Assembly: GCF_900070325.1 (NCBI RefSeq)
Contig: NZ_LN879430.1
Location: 174,501 to 238,500, forward strand
DNA length: 64,000 bases
Reading direction: 5' to 3'
From: Herbinix luporum
GTDB taxonomy: Bacteria > Bacillota > Clostridia > Lachnospirales > Lachnospiraceae
The translations under genes were made by a program, and so were the position numbers. Numbering within the stretch: position 1 is the first letter of the stretch; each line of letters opens with the position of its first letter. Positions 17,154-26,339 of the stretch are shown one piece after another. The notes under the pieces were generated by a model. That model was given only the letters and a program-made list of their open reading frames with translations. It was not told the DNA's origin and ran no database searches.

Positions 17154-18602
17154 ATGTTAGAAAAAGTTCATGGATATATCAAATCCTATAATCTAATAGA
17201 AAAAGGAGACAGAATTCTTATAGCTGTGTCCGGCGGAGCTGATTCTGTATGTCTATTGCATATATTATCAGATCTTTATAGAGATTCGGATGTAAGTTTG
17301 TATGCAGTGCATGTTCACCATGGCATAAGAGATGAGGAAGCAGACCGGGATGAGGCTTTTGTAAAATCCTTATGTGATAGGCTTAAAATTACTTTTACTT
17401 CCTACCATTTCGATGTGAGGGCAATTGCAAAAAAGGAGGGACTTTCTGAAGAAGAAGCCGGAAGAAAAGTCAGGTATGAAACTTTCCTTTCTGCCTCAAT
17501 AAAAAACAGGTGTAATAAGGTTGCAATTGCACATAATAAAAATGATAATGCAGAAACAATTCTCTTTAATTTGTTTAGAGGAACCGGAATAAAAGGACTA
17601 ACCGGAATAGATCCCAAGCTTACTATGAAGACGGATACCGGTAATATTACCATTATCCGTCCGATTTTGTTTGTAACCCGAAAAGAAATTGAAGATTATT
17701 TATCCCAACATGGACTGCATTATCAAGTAGATTCTACGAATATGCAAAATATTTATACCAGAAATAAGATTCGCCATAGGATATTAGATTATGTAGTAAA
17801 TGAAATTAATAAAAATGCCATAGAGCATATTACAAATGCAGCTAATCATCTAAAGGAAGCTGACAATTTTATTGAAAAATACACTAAAGACCGTTACACT
17901 GCCATAGTAAAAGAATATGAAAATTTTTTTGAATATGATGTCAAAGATTTTAGTTTTGAGGATATAGTAATACAAAAGGGTATTGTGCGAAAAATCCTAG
18001 GAAGCTTGGCAGGCAGGCTAAAAGACATTGAAGCTAAGCATGTGGATGAGGTACTTGCCTTAGGCAAAAAAGAGGTAGGAAGGCAAATACATCTTCCCTA
18101 TGGAATTATTGCCGTAAAAACATATGATACGATTAAAATATACCTTACTAATTCTCAAAAAAAGTGTAAGGATATAACTTTTAAGCCGGTGGATATTAAA
18201 ATTCCCGGTAAGACTTATCTAGAAGCATATAAATTATATTTTGAAACAGAAATTAAGAACTATAAAAAAAATGAACCAATTCCTAAAAATAGTTGTATGA
18301 AATGGTTTGATTATGATAAAATAGAAAATACTCTTAAACTTAGAACCAGAAAAGCAGGAGATTATCTGCAAATCAATAGTCAAGGGGGAAGAAAAAAGCT
18401 TAAGGAATATTTTATTGATTCCAAGATTCCGAAAGAAGAAAGGGATCAAATACTATTACTAGTAGATGGAAGCCATGTGGTATGGATTATAGGACATGGT
18501 AACAGGATTAGTGAAAAATATAAAATAAAGGATCAAACAAAAAAGATTCTATCTATAAAATTAAATTTCGATGATATTAATAATTGCAAAGGAGAAGAAT
18601 GA
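17154..18602 (+). CDS. tilS: tRNA(Ile)-lysidine synthase
   Basis: A 482-residue enzyme that adds lysine to C34 of the CAU-anticodon tRNA-Ile, switching its identity from Met to Ile codons. The PP-loop is AVSGGADSVCLL near residue 30, followed by HVHHGIRDEEADRD. The central linker and the TilS C-terminal domain (about 385-470, with RTRKAGDYLQ and KLKEYFIDSKIPKEER) are present. An ACAGGAG site precedes the ATG. Its stop overlaps the hpt start region, and the tilS-hpt-ftsH order is the conserved Firmicute arrangement. Confidence 0.96.
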   Translation: MLEKVHGYIKSYNLIEKGDRILIAVSGGADSVCLLHILSDLYRDSDVSLYAVHVHHGIRDEEADRDEAFVKSLCDRLKITFTSYHFDVRAIAKKEGLSEEEAGRKVRYETFLSASIKNRCNKVAIAHNKNDNAETILFNLFRGTGIKGLTGIDPKLTMKTDTGNITIIRPILFVTRKEIEDYLSQHGLHYQVDSTNMQNIYTRNKIRHRILDYVVNEINKNAIEHITNAANHLKEADNFIEKYTKDRYTAIVKEYENFFEYDVKDFSFEDIVIQKGIVRKILGSLAGRLKDIEAKHVDEVLALGKKEVGRQIHLPYGIIAVKTYDTIKIYLTNSQKKCKDITFKPVDIKIPGKTYLEAYKLYFETEIKNYKKNEPIPKNSCMKWFDYDKIENTLKLRTRKAGDYLQINSQGGRKKLKEYFIDSKIPKEERDQILLLVDGSHVVWIIGHGNRISEKYKIKDQTKKILSIKLNFDDINNCKGEE

Positions 18603-19117
18603 TGACAGAAAATATTAAGGTCATGATATCAGAAGAAGAGGTACAAAAAAGAATTGAAGAATTGGCAGATCAAATCAGTAAGGACTATGAGGGAAAAAGT
18701 GTACATCTAATTTGTATACTAAAGGGTAGTGTATTTTTTAGCTGTGACTTGGCAAAAAGGATTACTGTTCCTGTAACTATAGATTTTATGTCAGTTTCAA
18801 GTTATGGTAATGAATTAGTAAGTTCCGGAAGAGTAAGGATTGTAAAAGATCTTGACGAATCCATTCAAGATAAAGATGTCTTAATAATAGAAGATATTAT
18901 TGATTCCGGTAGAACTTTAGCCTATCTTGTTGAATTATTAAGTGCCAGATCCCCTAGAAGTTTAAATATCTGCACCTTGCTTGATAAGCCGGAAAGAAGG
19001 GTTACTGATGTTAAAGTTAAGTATGTAGGATTTGAAATACCGGACGAATTTGTTGTAGGATACGGACTTGATTATCAGCAAAATCTAAGGAACTTACCCT
19101 ATATAGGTGTTATATAA
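18602..19117 (+). CDS. hpt: Hypoxanthine phosphoribosyltransferase
   Basis: A 171-residue purine salvage enzyme converting hypoxanthine or guanine with PRPP to IMP or GMP. The PRPP-binding signature is VLIIEDIIDSGRTLAYL, and the lid region FMSVSSYGNE and C-terminal VGYGLDYQQNLRNLPYIG are typical. Two adjacent ATGs (18599 and 18602) are possible; I chose 18602 because the AAAGGAG site lies seven bases upstream. Either start overlaps the tilS stop, showing translational coupling. Confidence 0.96.
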   Translation: MTENIKVMISEEEVQKRIEELADQISKDYEGKSVHLICILKGSVFFSCDLAKRITVPVTIDFMSVSSYGNELVSSGRVRIVKDLDESIQDKDVLIIEDIIDSGRTLAYLVELLSARSPRSLNICTLLDKPERRVTDVKVKYVGFEIPDEFVVGYGLDYQQNLRNLPYIGVI

Positions 19118-19177
19118 TCCATTTTTTTCATATATCATATTTAAGTAGATAAAATTTACAAAGAAGGAGGTTGTTTG

Positions 19178-21016
19178 GTGAGGAAACAAATGAAGGGATA
19201 TGGTTTTTACCTGGTAATTCTGGCAATTGTATTTATGACGGTTTTCCTATCCGATAGTTTTGAAAGTTATAATCAGAATGCATATAATCGTTCCCAATTT
19301 ATTAGTGATTTAGAACAGGGAAGGATTGCTTATGTTGATATATATCCTAATCAGGAAGTATATACAGGTAAAGTTAAGGTGAAATTTACGGATCAGGATC
19401 AAAGGGCTAGTTTTTATGCTTCAGATATAAGAGAGATAGAAAGTTTATTAATTGATGCCGATATTAAATACGATATGCACGATATCTCAAAACCCAACTG
19501 GTTTTTATCTACAGTCCTTCCATATGTTTTGGTTTTCATAGTAGTCATTGCTCTGTTTTCTTTTTTATCCAATCAGGCGTCTGTTGGAGGAGGAAATAAT
19601 AAGGTAATGAACTTTGGAAAAAGTCGGGCCAAGATGACTACGGGAGATAACAAAACTACTACTTTTAAAAATGTGGCCGGGCTTGACGAAGAAAAAGATG
19701 AATTAAAAGAGATTGTGGATTTCTTAAAATCTCCAAAAAAGTATATCCAGGTAGGAGCCAGAATACCAAAGGGAGTTCTTCTGGTGGGACCTCCCGGAAC
19801 GGGTAAAACCCTTCTTGCCAAAGCTGTGGCAGGAGAAGCAGGGGTACCGTTCTTTTCTATATCCGGCTCTGATTTTGTGGAAATGTTTGTAGGTGTAGGA
19901 GCATCCAGAGTAAGAGATTTGTTTGAAGAAGCTAAGAAAAATTCACCATGTATTGTATTTATCGACGAGATTGATGCTGTGGCAAGACGCAGGGGCACAG
20001 GAATGGGTGGCGGACATGATGAAAGAGAACAAACACTAAACCAGCTTCTTGTTGAAATGGACGGTTTTGGTGTAAATGAAGGAATAATCGTCATGGCTGC
20101 TACTAACCGTGTAGATATTTTAGACCCGGCCATACTTCGTCCCGGACGATTCGACAGAAAAGTAACAGTAGGACGGCCCGATGTTAAGGGTAGGGAAGAA
20201 ATTCTTCAGGTTCATGCAAAAGGTAAACCCTTAGGGGATGATGTGGATCTTAAGCAGATTGCCCAGACTACTGCCGGATTTACCGGGGCAGATTTAGAAA
20301 ATCTAATGAATGAGTCTGCAATCGGTGCCGCAAGAGAGAATAGAACCTATATTACCAGCGAAGATGTTAAAAAGGCCTTTATTAAGGTAGGAATAGGTAC
20401 AGAAAAGAAGAGCAAAGTAATCAGCGAAAAGGAAAAATTGATTACAGCCTACCATGAAGCCGGTCATGCGATTTTATTCCATGTCCTACCGGATGTAGGA
20501 CCTGTATATACAGTATCAATAATTCCCACCGGAACCGGAGCCGCTGGATTTACAATGCCCCTTCCCGAAAAGGATGAAATGTTTCTTACTAAGGGCAGGA
20601 TGCGCCAGGATATTATCGTAGGTCTTGGGGGCAGGGCTGCGGAAGAGTTGGTCTTTGATGACATTACTACAGGAGCTTCCCAGGATATTAAGGTTGCTAC
20701 TAAAACAGCCAGAGCTATGATAACCCGTTACGGTTTTTCTGAAACCGTAGGCCTGGTAAATTACGAACAAAGCGAAGAAGAGGTATTTATCGGCAGGGAT
20801 TGGGGACATACAAGAAATTATAGCGAAAATGTAGCAAATAAGATTGACGAGGAAGTAAGAAGTATTATAGACGAATGCTATGCTGAAGCTAAAAGAATTT
20901 TGACAGAGCATAGGGATATTCTTGATGCATGTGCTAACCTGCTAATAGAAAAAGAGAGAATATCCAGGGAAGAGTTCGAAGCCTTATTTGAGGCTAAAAA
21001 GGAAGAAACCTTGTAA
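19178..21016 (+). CDS. ftsH: ATP-dependent zinc metalloprotease FtsH
   Basis: A 612-residue membrane-bound AAA+ protease that degrades misfolded membrane proteins and regulatory proteins. Two transmembrane segments (about 7-26 and 107-130) flank an extracytoplasmic domain. The AAA+ module has [18 protein letters not shown] and the second region of homology with [10 protein letters not shown]. The zinc protease motif is [10 protein letters not shown] chose GTG at 19178 because it lies seven bases after the AAGGAGG site, while the TTG one codon earlier is too close. It closes the tilS-hpt-ftsH run. Confidence 0.97.
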   Translation: MRKQMKGYGFYLVILAIVFMTVFLSDSFESYNQNAYNRSQFISDLEQGRIAYVDIYPNQEVYTGKVKVKFTDQDQRASFYASDIREIESLLIDADIKYDMHDISKPNWFLSTVLPYVLVFIVVIALFSFLSNQASVGGGNNKVMNFGKSRAKMTTGDNKTTTFKNVAGLDEEKDELKEIVDFLKSPKKYIQVGARIPKGVLLVGPPGTGKTLLAKAVAGEAGVPFFSISGSDFVEMFVGVGASRVRDLFEEAKKNSPCIVFIDEIDAVARRRGTGMGGGHDEREQTLNQLLVEMDGFGVNEGIIVMAATNRVDILDPAILRPGRFDRKVTVGRPDVKGREEILQVHAKGKPLGDDVDLKQIAQTTAGFTGADLENLMNESAIGAARENRTYITSEDVKKAFIKVGIGTEKKSKVISEKEKLITAYHEAGHAILFHVLPDVGPVYTVSIIPTGTGAAGFTMPLPEKDEMFLTKGRMRQDIIVGLGGRAAEELVFDDITTGASQDIKVATKTARAMITRYGFSETVGLVNYEQSEEEVFIGRDWGHTRNYSENVANKIDEEVRSIIDECYAEAKRILTEHRDILDACANLLIEKERISREEFEALFEAKKEETL

Positions 21017-21156
21017 AAAATGACGAAAAACAAGGTCATATTTTGTAAAGTTTGTGCAGACTTATATTAGTTCACATGATATACTATGTATGTAAACCCC
21101 AATACATTATATAGTTTTTTGCTACACCCCCATAAGTAACAAAATACCTTCTCCGA

Positions 21157-21187
21157 AAAAAGGACAGTGCGAACTGTCCTTTTTTTA
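21157..21187 (+). terminator. Intrinsic terminator after ftsH
   Basis: Arms AAAAAGGACAGT (21157-21168) and ACTGTCCTTTTT (21173-21184) around a four-base loop with a further T run. It is about 140 bases beyond the ftsH stop; the sequence between holds no gene that I can see. Confidence 0.88.
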
Positions 21188-21252
21188 TAGGAAAGTTCGA
21201 CCTATGTACTTATTGGCATGTGGGAAAATTGAAGATATTCTTAGAATATATG

Positions 21253-21347
21253 CACATATTAAATATGTGACCAAATTAAATATATAGGCATATTTAATTT
21301 ATGATTTTATGAAATATAAAAACAAATAAAGTATGTTTTTATATTTC
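21253..21347. repeat. Three successive AT-rich inverted repeats in a leader region
   Basis: Three perfect dyads follow one another: CACATATT/AATATGTG (21253-21269), AAATTAAATAT/ATATTTAATTT (21273-21300) and a 13-bp pair GAAATATAAAAAC/GTTTTTATATTTC (21311-21347). They fill the space between the ftsH terminator and the next gene. They could be protein-binding sites or weak RNA hairpins. They resemble no riboswitch that I know. Confidence 0.5.
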
Positions 21348-21391
21348 AGGGTAAGAAAATCAAATAAATAATAAGGAAGTGAGAAGGTGTT

Positions 21392-21820
21392 ATGCTTTTA
21401 CGTTATAATAAAACTCTAAAATACACCTTGTTGTTTCTTATTGGTGGATTTGCTTATGGGGGTATTGAAATTATGTTCAGGGGATACTCACATATATCCA
21501 TGCTGGCAGCAGGGGGAATATGCTTTATTTTAATAGGATTAATAAATGAAATTTTTTCTTGGGATATTGCTTTTTTAAGCCAAATGGTTATTTCCTCAGT
21601 AATTATAACTGTGGTTGAATTTATCTTTGGCCTTGTAGTAAATATATGGATGGGTCTTAATGTTTGGGATTACTCAAATCAGCCTTATAATATAATGGGA
21701 CAGACTTGCATCCTTTTTTCAATTATCTGGTTCTTTTTATCTCCCCTGGCAATTCTTTTGGATGATTATCTAAGATATTACCTATTGGGAGAAGAAAAGC
21801 CCCGATATAAATTGTTCTAG
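21392..21820 (+). CDS. CmpB-family membrane protein (putative ABC transporter permease family)
   Basis: A 142-residue protein with four hydrophobic segments and the motif NVWDYSNQPYNIMGQTC, typical of the PF06541 family, often labelled putative ABC-transporter permease without experimental support. No ATPase gene is adjacent. It is preceded by three inverted repeats and ends five bases before the convergent DUF2156 gene. Function is unknown; the family call rests on the conserved WDYSN segment. Confidence 0.7.
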   Translation: MLLRYNKTLKYTLLFLIGGFAYGGIEIMFRGYSHISMLAAGGICFILIGLINEIFSWDIAFLSQMVISSVIITVVEFIFGLVVNIWMGLNVWDYSNQPYNIMGQTCILFSIIWFFLSPLAILLDDYLRYYLLGEEKPRYKLF

Positions 21821-21825
21821 ACCTC

Positions 21826-22716
21826 TTAAGTGGGAAGCAAGACGCAGTATTTATCAAGGAGCTTGTGGGGATGATAGGATAGTTTGGAAGTCCTAAGTCC
21901 CATGTCTCCAACATCCTCTTCTCTATTAATATATTTTACCTGCTCTGTTATGGCGTTTTTAGAAAATTCTTTTACTATCATTTGATAGGAGCCATGGTAT
22001 TGGCGCTTGGCCTTTTCTATATGGCAGTATAGGGTGTCATTTATAACTTCTCCCACAGCCATGGCAACTATTGTTTCATCTACTTGAATAAAACCTCCGA
22101 TGAGATTAAATTTATTTAAATAAGGCAGAAGCTCCATGGATCTTTTAAGTTCTTCTTTGGCAAGATTAGAGCCTTTATTAAAATCCACTTGATAATCCTG
22201 TAAAAATTTAATAACCCTATCCATATTATCCTCAGTTATTTTCTCATAACTATAATTTGGATATAATTTCTTAAATCTATTTATATGGTTTCTTTGGCCA
22301 CTATATCGCCTTCCAGCCATATTGGACAAGTCCTCAGCCAGATACAGATAATCTGCCCAATCCCTGCTAGGCTCGTCAGGAATAGTTCCATTATATTGAT
22401 TTACTAATATGGGGATAGCCTCTTCGGGAACGGTACAAAACCATAGGGGAATATCCTGTTTTCTACAATATGATTTTAAGGCAGTCATAACCTTATCTAA
22501 GGAGCCGCTTCCTACGGGAAAAGTAAAAGAAGTTCTGTCTAAAAATTTAACTTTGTACAGTATCATATCGTCATATATGGTATACTGTGTATTATAAAAA
22601 TCCCTCCACATATACATGGCTCCAATGGTATAGTCAGAGGTACGGCTGATTTTATATTTAAAAAATTTTGATGTTTCTAAAATGTTATCTGCATTAATGG
22701 GCTTAAAAGAAAGCAT
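21826..22716 (-). CDS. DUF2156 / phosphatidylglycerol lysyltransferase C-terminal-like protein
   Basis: A 296-residue soluble protein resembling the GNAT-like catalytic domain of LPG synthases (DUF2156), with features such as YLYLAEDLSNMAGRRYSGQRNHINRF and YCHIEKAKRQYHGSYQMIVKEF split along the fold. It lacks the membrane flippase half of MprF, so it probably transfers an acyl or aminoacyl group to an unknown acceptor. An ATG lies four codons upstream at 22728, but the GGAGG inside that stretch is the ribosome site for the ATG at 22716, which I prefer. The gene stands alone. Confidence 0.75.
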   Translation of the reverse strand: MLSFKPINADNILETSKFFKYKISRTSDYTIGAMYMWRDFYNTQYTIYDDMILYKVKFLDRTSFTFPVGSGSLDKVMTALKSYCRKQDIPLWFCTVPEEAIPILVNQYNGTIPDEPSRDWADYLYLAEDLSNMAGRRYSGQRNHINRFKKLYPNYSYEKITEDNMDRVIKFLQDYQVDFNKGSNLAKEELKRSMELLPYLNKFNLIGGFIQVDETIVAMAVGEVINDTLYCHIEKAKRQYHGSYQMIVKEFSKNAITEQVKYINREEDVGDMGLRTSKLSYHPHKLLDKYCVLLPT

Positions 22717-22851
22717 AAAATCCTCCATAAGTAGTGATAATATGATAAAATTTACTATAACATATAGATTTGTATATGTCCATTATCTTGACTTGGATAT
22801 AATATAAATAATCTTAAATTAATTACAACAAATACAAAAGGAAGATAAGAA

Positions 22852-24597
22852 ATGAAAATTTTATTAGTAGCAGTAGATGCCAAATATATTCATACAAATC
22901 TTGCGGTCCATAGCTTAAAGGCTTATTCAGAAATATATGGTGACCATATTAATATTGCCCAGTTTTCCATAAATCATTCTAAAGATGATATACTAAGGGG
23001 TATATACCTAGAGCAGGCTGATGTTGTAGCTTTTTCTTGTTATATATGGAATATAGGTTTAATACTTAGGGTTATAAAAAGTTTAAGGAAGATACAACCC
23101 CAAGTAAAAATATGGTTTGGGGGACCTGAGGTGTCTTATTATCCCAAGGAATACCTATTAAAGTATCAGGAATTGGATGGTATAGTAATAGGTGAGGGAG
23201 AAGAGACCTTCTATGAGTTAACCCAGTATTATCTTAATGAAGGTAGAAGTCTTGATTCTATCGACGGAATAGCATATAAGGATAGTGCAAAATTACAGCT
23301 TTTAAATGAAAGTCTAAGTAATGGAATAACTATTACTTCACCTCGTAAATCAATGGCATTAGATAAACTACCTTTTGCCTATGAGAATATGGAAAGTCAT
23401 AAAAATAAAATTATCTATTATGAAAGCAGCAGAGGATGTCCATATTCATGTAGCTATTGTTTATCCTCGGCTAATCGTGGGGTTAGACTTCGTAATTTAG
23501 ACCTGGTAAAAAAAGAATTAAAAATATTTCTAGATAATATGGTACCACAAGTTAAATTTGTAGACAGAACATTTAACTGTAATAAAAGTCATGCCATGGA
23601 AATCTGGCGTTTTATTAAGGAAAATGATAATGGTATAACAAACTTTCATTTTGAGATTACAGCTGATTTGTTAAGCCAGGAGGAGTTGAAGCTTTTAGAA
23701 AGCTTAAGACCGGGGCTAATTCAGCTGGAAATAGGAGTGCAGACTACAAATCCTGATACTATGAAGGCCATAAAAAGAACCGTAGACTTTAAGACTTTAT
23801 CTGAAAATGTAAAACGGATAAAGAAGGCCCATAATATTCATCAGCATCTTGATTTAATTGCAGGTTTACCTTTAGAGGACTTTGCCTCTTTTGAAAAGTC
23901 CTTTAATGATGTATATGGGCTAAAACCTGACCAGCTTCAGTTAGGCTTTTTAAAAGTATTAAAAGGCTCTATTATAGAAAAGGATTGTAAAGAATATGGA
24001 ATTGTATATAACGATGAAGCTCCTTATGAAGTCCTATATACAAATCATCTATCTTATGATGAAATATTAGAATTAAAGGGTATATGTGATATGGTGGAGG
24101 TATATTACAATAGTGGTCAATTTGCATACTCTATGGAGTATCTAGAACACTTTTTTGATTCTCCAATGAAGCTTTATCAATCCCTTTATCACTATTATCA
24201 TAAGAAAGGTCTATACACCCTGGCTCATTCTAGAATGAGGCGCTATGAGATACTTTTAGATTTTTTCAAAGATCTAATAGCTAGTAATAAAGAGAAATCT
24301 TCATTAGAGTGGGAAGTGTTTAAAGAAATTATTTTATTTGATTTATGTTTGAGGGAAGGATTAAAGAACAGGCCTGATTACTTTGGCCCTCCTATTGAAT
24401 ATCATAAATATCGAAAAATATGCGATGAGCAAAAGGCTAGCAGAGCAAGAACACATCTAGAAAAATTTAATTACGATGTAATAAGCTGTGCAAGAACCGG
24501 CAAAGCCATAAAGAAGAACCATATAATTCTATTTGATTATGGCAGCAGGGATCCTTTAAACAATTCGGCAAAGATAAAGATACTGTTAGATGAATAA
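22852..24597 (+). CDS. B12-binding domain radical SAM protein with C-terminal DUF4080
   Basis: A 581-residue iron-sulfur enzyme. The N-terminal ~130 residues form a cobalamin-binding fold (MKILLVAVDAKYIHTNLAVHSL start, GGPEVSYYP loop). The radical SAM core begins near residue 185 with the cluster motif RGCPYSCSYC. The C-terminal ~200 residues match the DUF4080 type. Enzymes of this class perform radical methylations or rearrangements, but the substrate of this widely conserved clostridial group is unknown. nth follows after 55 bases in the same direction. The architecture is clear. Confidence 0.88.
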   Translation: MKILLVAVDAKYIHTNLAVHSLKAYSEIYGDHINIAQFSINHSKDDILRGIYLEQADVVAFSCYIWNIGLILRVIKSLRKIQPQVKIWFGGPEVSYYPKEYLLKYQELDGIVIGEGEETFYELTQYYLNEGRSLDSIDGIAYKDSAKLQLLNESLSNGITITSPRKSMALDKLPFAYENMESHKNKIIYYESSRGCPYSCSYCLSSANRGVRLRNLDLVKKELKIFLDNMVPQVKFVDRTFNCNKSHAMEIWRFIKENDNGITNFHFEITADLLSQEELKLLESLRPGLIQLEIGVQTTNPDTMKAIKRTVDFKTLSENVKRIKKAHNIHQHLDLIAGLPLEDFASFEKSFNDVYGLKPDQLQLGFLKVLKGSIIEKDCKEYGIVYNDEAPYEVLYTNHLSYDEILELKGICDMVEVYYNSGQFAYSMEYLEHFFDSPMKLYQSLYHYYHKKGLYTLAHSRMRRYEILLDFFKDLIASNKEKSSLEWEVFKEIILFDLCLREGLKNRPDYFGPPIEYHKYRKICDEQKASRARTHLEKFNYDVISCARTGKAIKKNHIILFDYGSRDPLNNSAKIKILLDE

Positions 24598-24652
24598 TAA
24601 CAATGTGACAAGATTGGTGCAAGAATTTGCACTATATAAATGAGGTGGTTAT

Positions 24653-25369
24653 ATGTCAGGAGTAAGGATTTCAAAAAAGGAAAAAGAAAGAATAGAAAAT
24701 ATAATTTCTGAACTGAACAGGGTATATGGAACAGAGAATAGATGCTTTTTACACCATGAAACCCCTTGGCAGCTGTTAATTGCCACCATACTTAGTGCCC
24801 AGTGTACAGATGACCGGGTTAATCAGGTTACTGAGACTCTTTTTAAAAAATACCCTAGACTTGAGGATTTTGCCAATGCTAATCAAAAGGAACTGGAAAA
24901 AGATATTCATTCCACGGGATTTTATAAAAATAAAGCAAAAAATATTATTGCCTGTGCACAGAGGCTAATTAAGGTATATGATGGAATTGTACCGAAAGAT
25001 ATAGAAGATTTAGTGAGCCTGGCAGGGGTAGGCAGAAAAACAGCCAATGTGATACGGGGTAATATTTATAATGAACCCAGTATTGTAGTAGATACCCATG
25101 TAAAGAGGGTATCCAAGCGTCTGGGGCTTACCAAAGAAGAAGACCCGGTAAAAATTGAATTTGATTTAATGAAAAAATTGCCCACCAAGCAGTGGATACC
25201 GTATAATATACAAATTATAACCCATGGGAGAAGTATATGTTCAGCCAGAAATCCCAAATGTGAGCAGTGTTTTCTTAAGGAGTTTTGTACATATGGAAAA
25301 AAGTATAAAGAAACCTTAAGTAAACAAGAAAAACAAAGGAAAAACCCCTTGATTGAAGGGGTGAAATAA
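24653..25369 (+). CDS. nth: Endonuclease III
   Basis: A 238-residue DNA glycosylase and AP lyase that removes oxidised pyrimidines. The helix-hairpin-helix LVSLAGVGRKTANVI contains the catalytic Lys, and the catalytic Asp is in VVDTHVKRVSKRLGL. The C-terminal 4Fe-4S cluster motif C-x6-C-x2-C-x5-C is intact (CSARNPKCEQCFLKEFC). About 25 extra Lys-rich residues follow the cluster. A GAGGTGG site precedes the ATG. A terminator follows. Confidence 0.96.
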   Translation: MSGVRISKKEKERIENIISELNRVYGTENRCFLHHETPWQLLIATILSAQCTDDRVNQVTETLFKKYPRLEDFANANQKELEKDIHSTGFYKNKAKNIIACAQRLIKVYDGIVPKDIEDLVSLAGVGRKTANVIRGNIYNEPSIVVDTHVKRVSKRLGLTKEEDPVKIEFDLMKKLPTKQWIPYNIQIITHGRSICSARNPKCEQCFLKEFCTYGKKYKETLSKQEKQRKNPLIEGVK

Positions 25370-25380
25370 CATAAAATAAT

Positions 25381-25410
25381 AACAACACTTCTAACTTAAG
25401 TAGTGTTGTT
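25381..25410. terminator. Bidirectional terminator between nth and the TPR gene
   Basis: Arms AACAACACT (25381-25389) and AGTGTTGTT (25402-25410). The right arm ends at the stop codon of the convergent gene. Confidence 0.7.
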
Positions 25411-26024
25411 TAATCAAGATTTTTTAAAGTCAATAGTTTGGATATTAGCTCATCTTGATTGCGGACACCTGTTGTGGGAATAAGCTTTATAAGCTCATTA
25501 ATTTTATCAGGACTACCTTGCTCTAGATATATCCTAGCCAAAAGCTCATAAGTTTTTCGTACATCGGTTTTGCAGTCTATGGCAGTTTCTAGTACGGCAA
25601 GGGCTTCTTTATAGTAGCCTTGTTGATAAAGGCGTTCGCCCCATTTTTGAAGAATGGATACTAAAACAGTAAAATTATTATCATATTCAGCCAGCAAATT
25701 AATATTTGCAGCTCCATATTTTAATTTCAGCTCTGTGTTTGAAAGACCGCTTAGGTTAAGTATTTTTTTATCGGATTGTGAAAGAATAATATCACGATAG
25801 GAATTAATTGTTGCATCATCATGATCTTTCATGGGGAGCTTATCATATGGAATCTGGATATAGTTCAAGTGGGATATATCGACTTTTCTTGTTTGATTAG
25901 CCTGAGACTCTTTTTTTAAGAATTCTTGCCGACTTTTTTTTGACAGCCTATTGCTTTTAAATATTTCATAATTTAACCATAGGACAAATATAATAACTAT
26001 ACTTAAGGACACAAATGGTTCCAC
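25410..26024 (-). CDS. TPR-repeat protein with N-terminal membrane anchor
   Basis: A 204-residue protein: an N-terminal hydrophobic helix (about 4-18), a basic linker, then two to three tetratricopeptide-like repeats between about 120 and 200 (for example YQQGYYKEALAVLETAIDC and TYELLARIYLEQGSPDKINELI). The start is a GTG; no ATG is available in frame. TPRs mediate protein contacts and the partner is unknown. It is monocistronic and convergent with nth. The TPR call is good and the role unknown. Confidence 0.7.
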   Translation of the reverse strand: MEPFVSLSIVIIFVLWLNYEIFKSNRLSKKSRQEFLKKESQANQTRKVDISHLNYIQIPYDKLPMKDHDDATINSYRDIILSQSDKKILNLSGLSNTELKLKYGAANINLLAEYDNNFTVLVSILQKWGERLYQQGYYKEALAVLETAIDCKTDVRKTYELLARIYLEQGSPDKINELIKLIPTTGVRNQDELISKLLTLKNLD

Positions 26025-26088
26025 AGGTTTTGCACAACCTTTCCGATAAAACTATATAAGATAATAACATAAAAAAGAAGGTGAAAAA

Positions 26089-26196
26089 ATGATTAATTGG
26101 CATAGTAAAAAGACAAAAAAAATCATATCAACAATTATTATTATTGTTCTTATTCTTACAATGACATTGCCTACAATACTAAGTATATTTAACTAA
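26089..26196 (+). CDS. 35-residue single-helix membrane peptide
   Basis: The short frame starts at an ATG eight bases after an AAGAAGGTG ribosome site and encodes a basic N-terminus (SKKTKKI), one hydrophobic helix with an IIIIV core and the end LPTILSIFN. It is placed divergently from the TPR gene and 144 bases before the VanW gene. It resembles the short DUF4044 or Prli42-like tail-anchored peptides of Firmicutes in size and layout, but I cannot confirm membership. Clear ribosome site and composition make it a likely real gene. Confidence 0.55.
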   Translation: MINWHSKKTKKIISTIIIIVLILTMTLPTILSIFN

Positions 26197-26339
26197 TATA
26201 CATAATCAATTTACAAATGTCAATGAACGAAGTTTTTATTGAAACTTTTAACTTTTATGCTACAATAAGTGATAACTTTAAAATACTAAAGAGCATTTTG
26301 TAATTTATGTTATCTAAGTATTATAAAAGGAGGGTGAAA

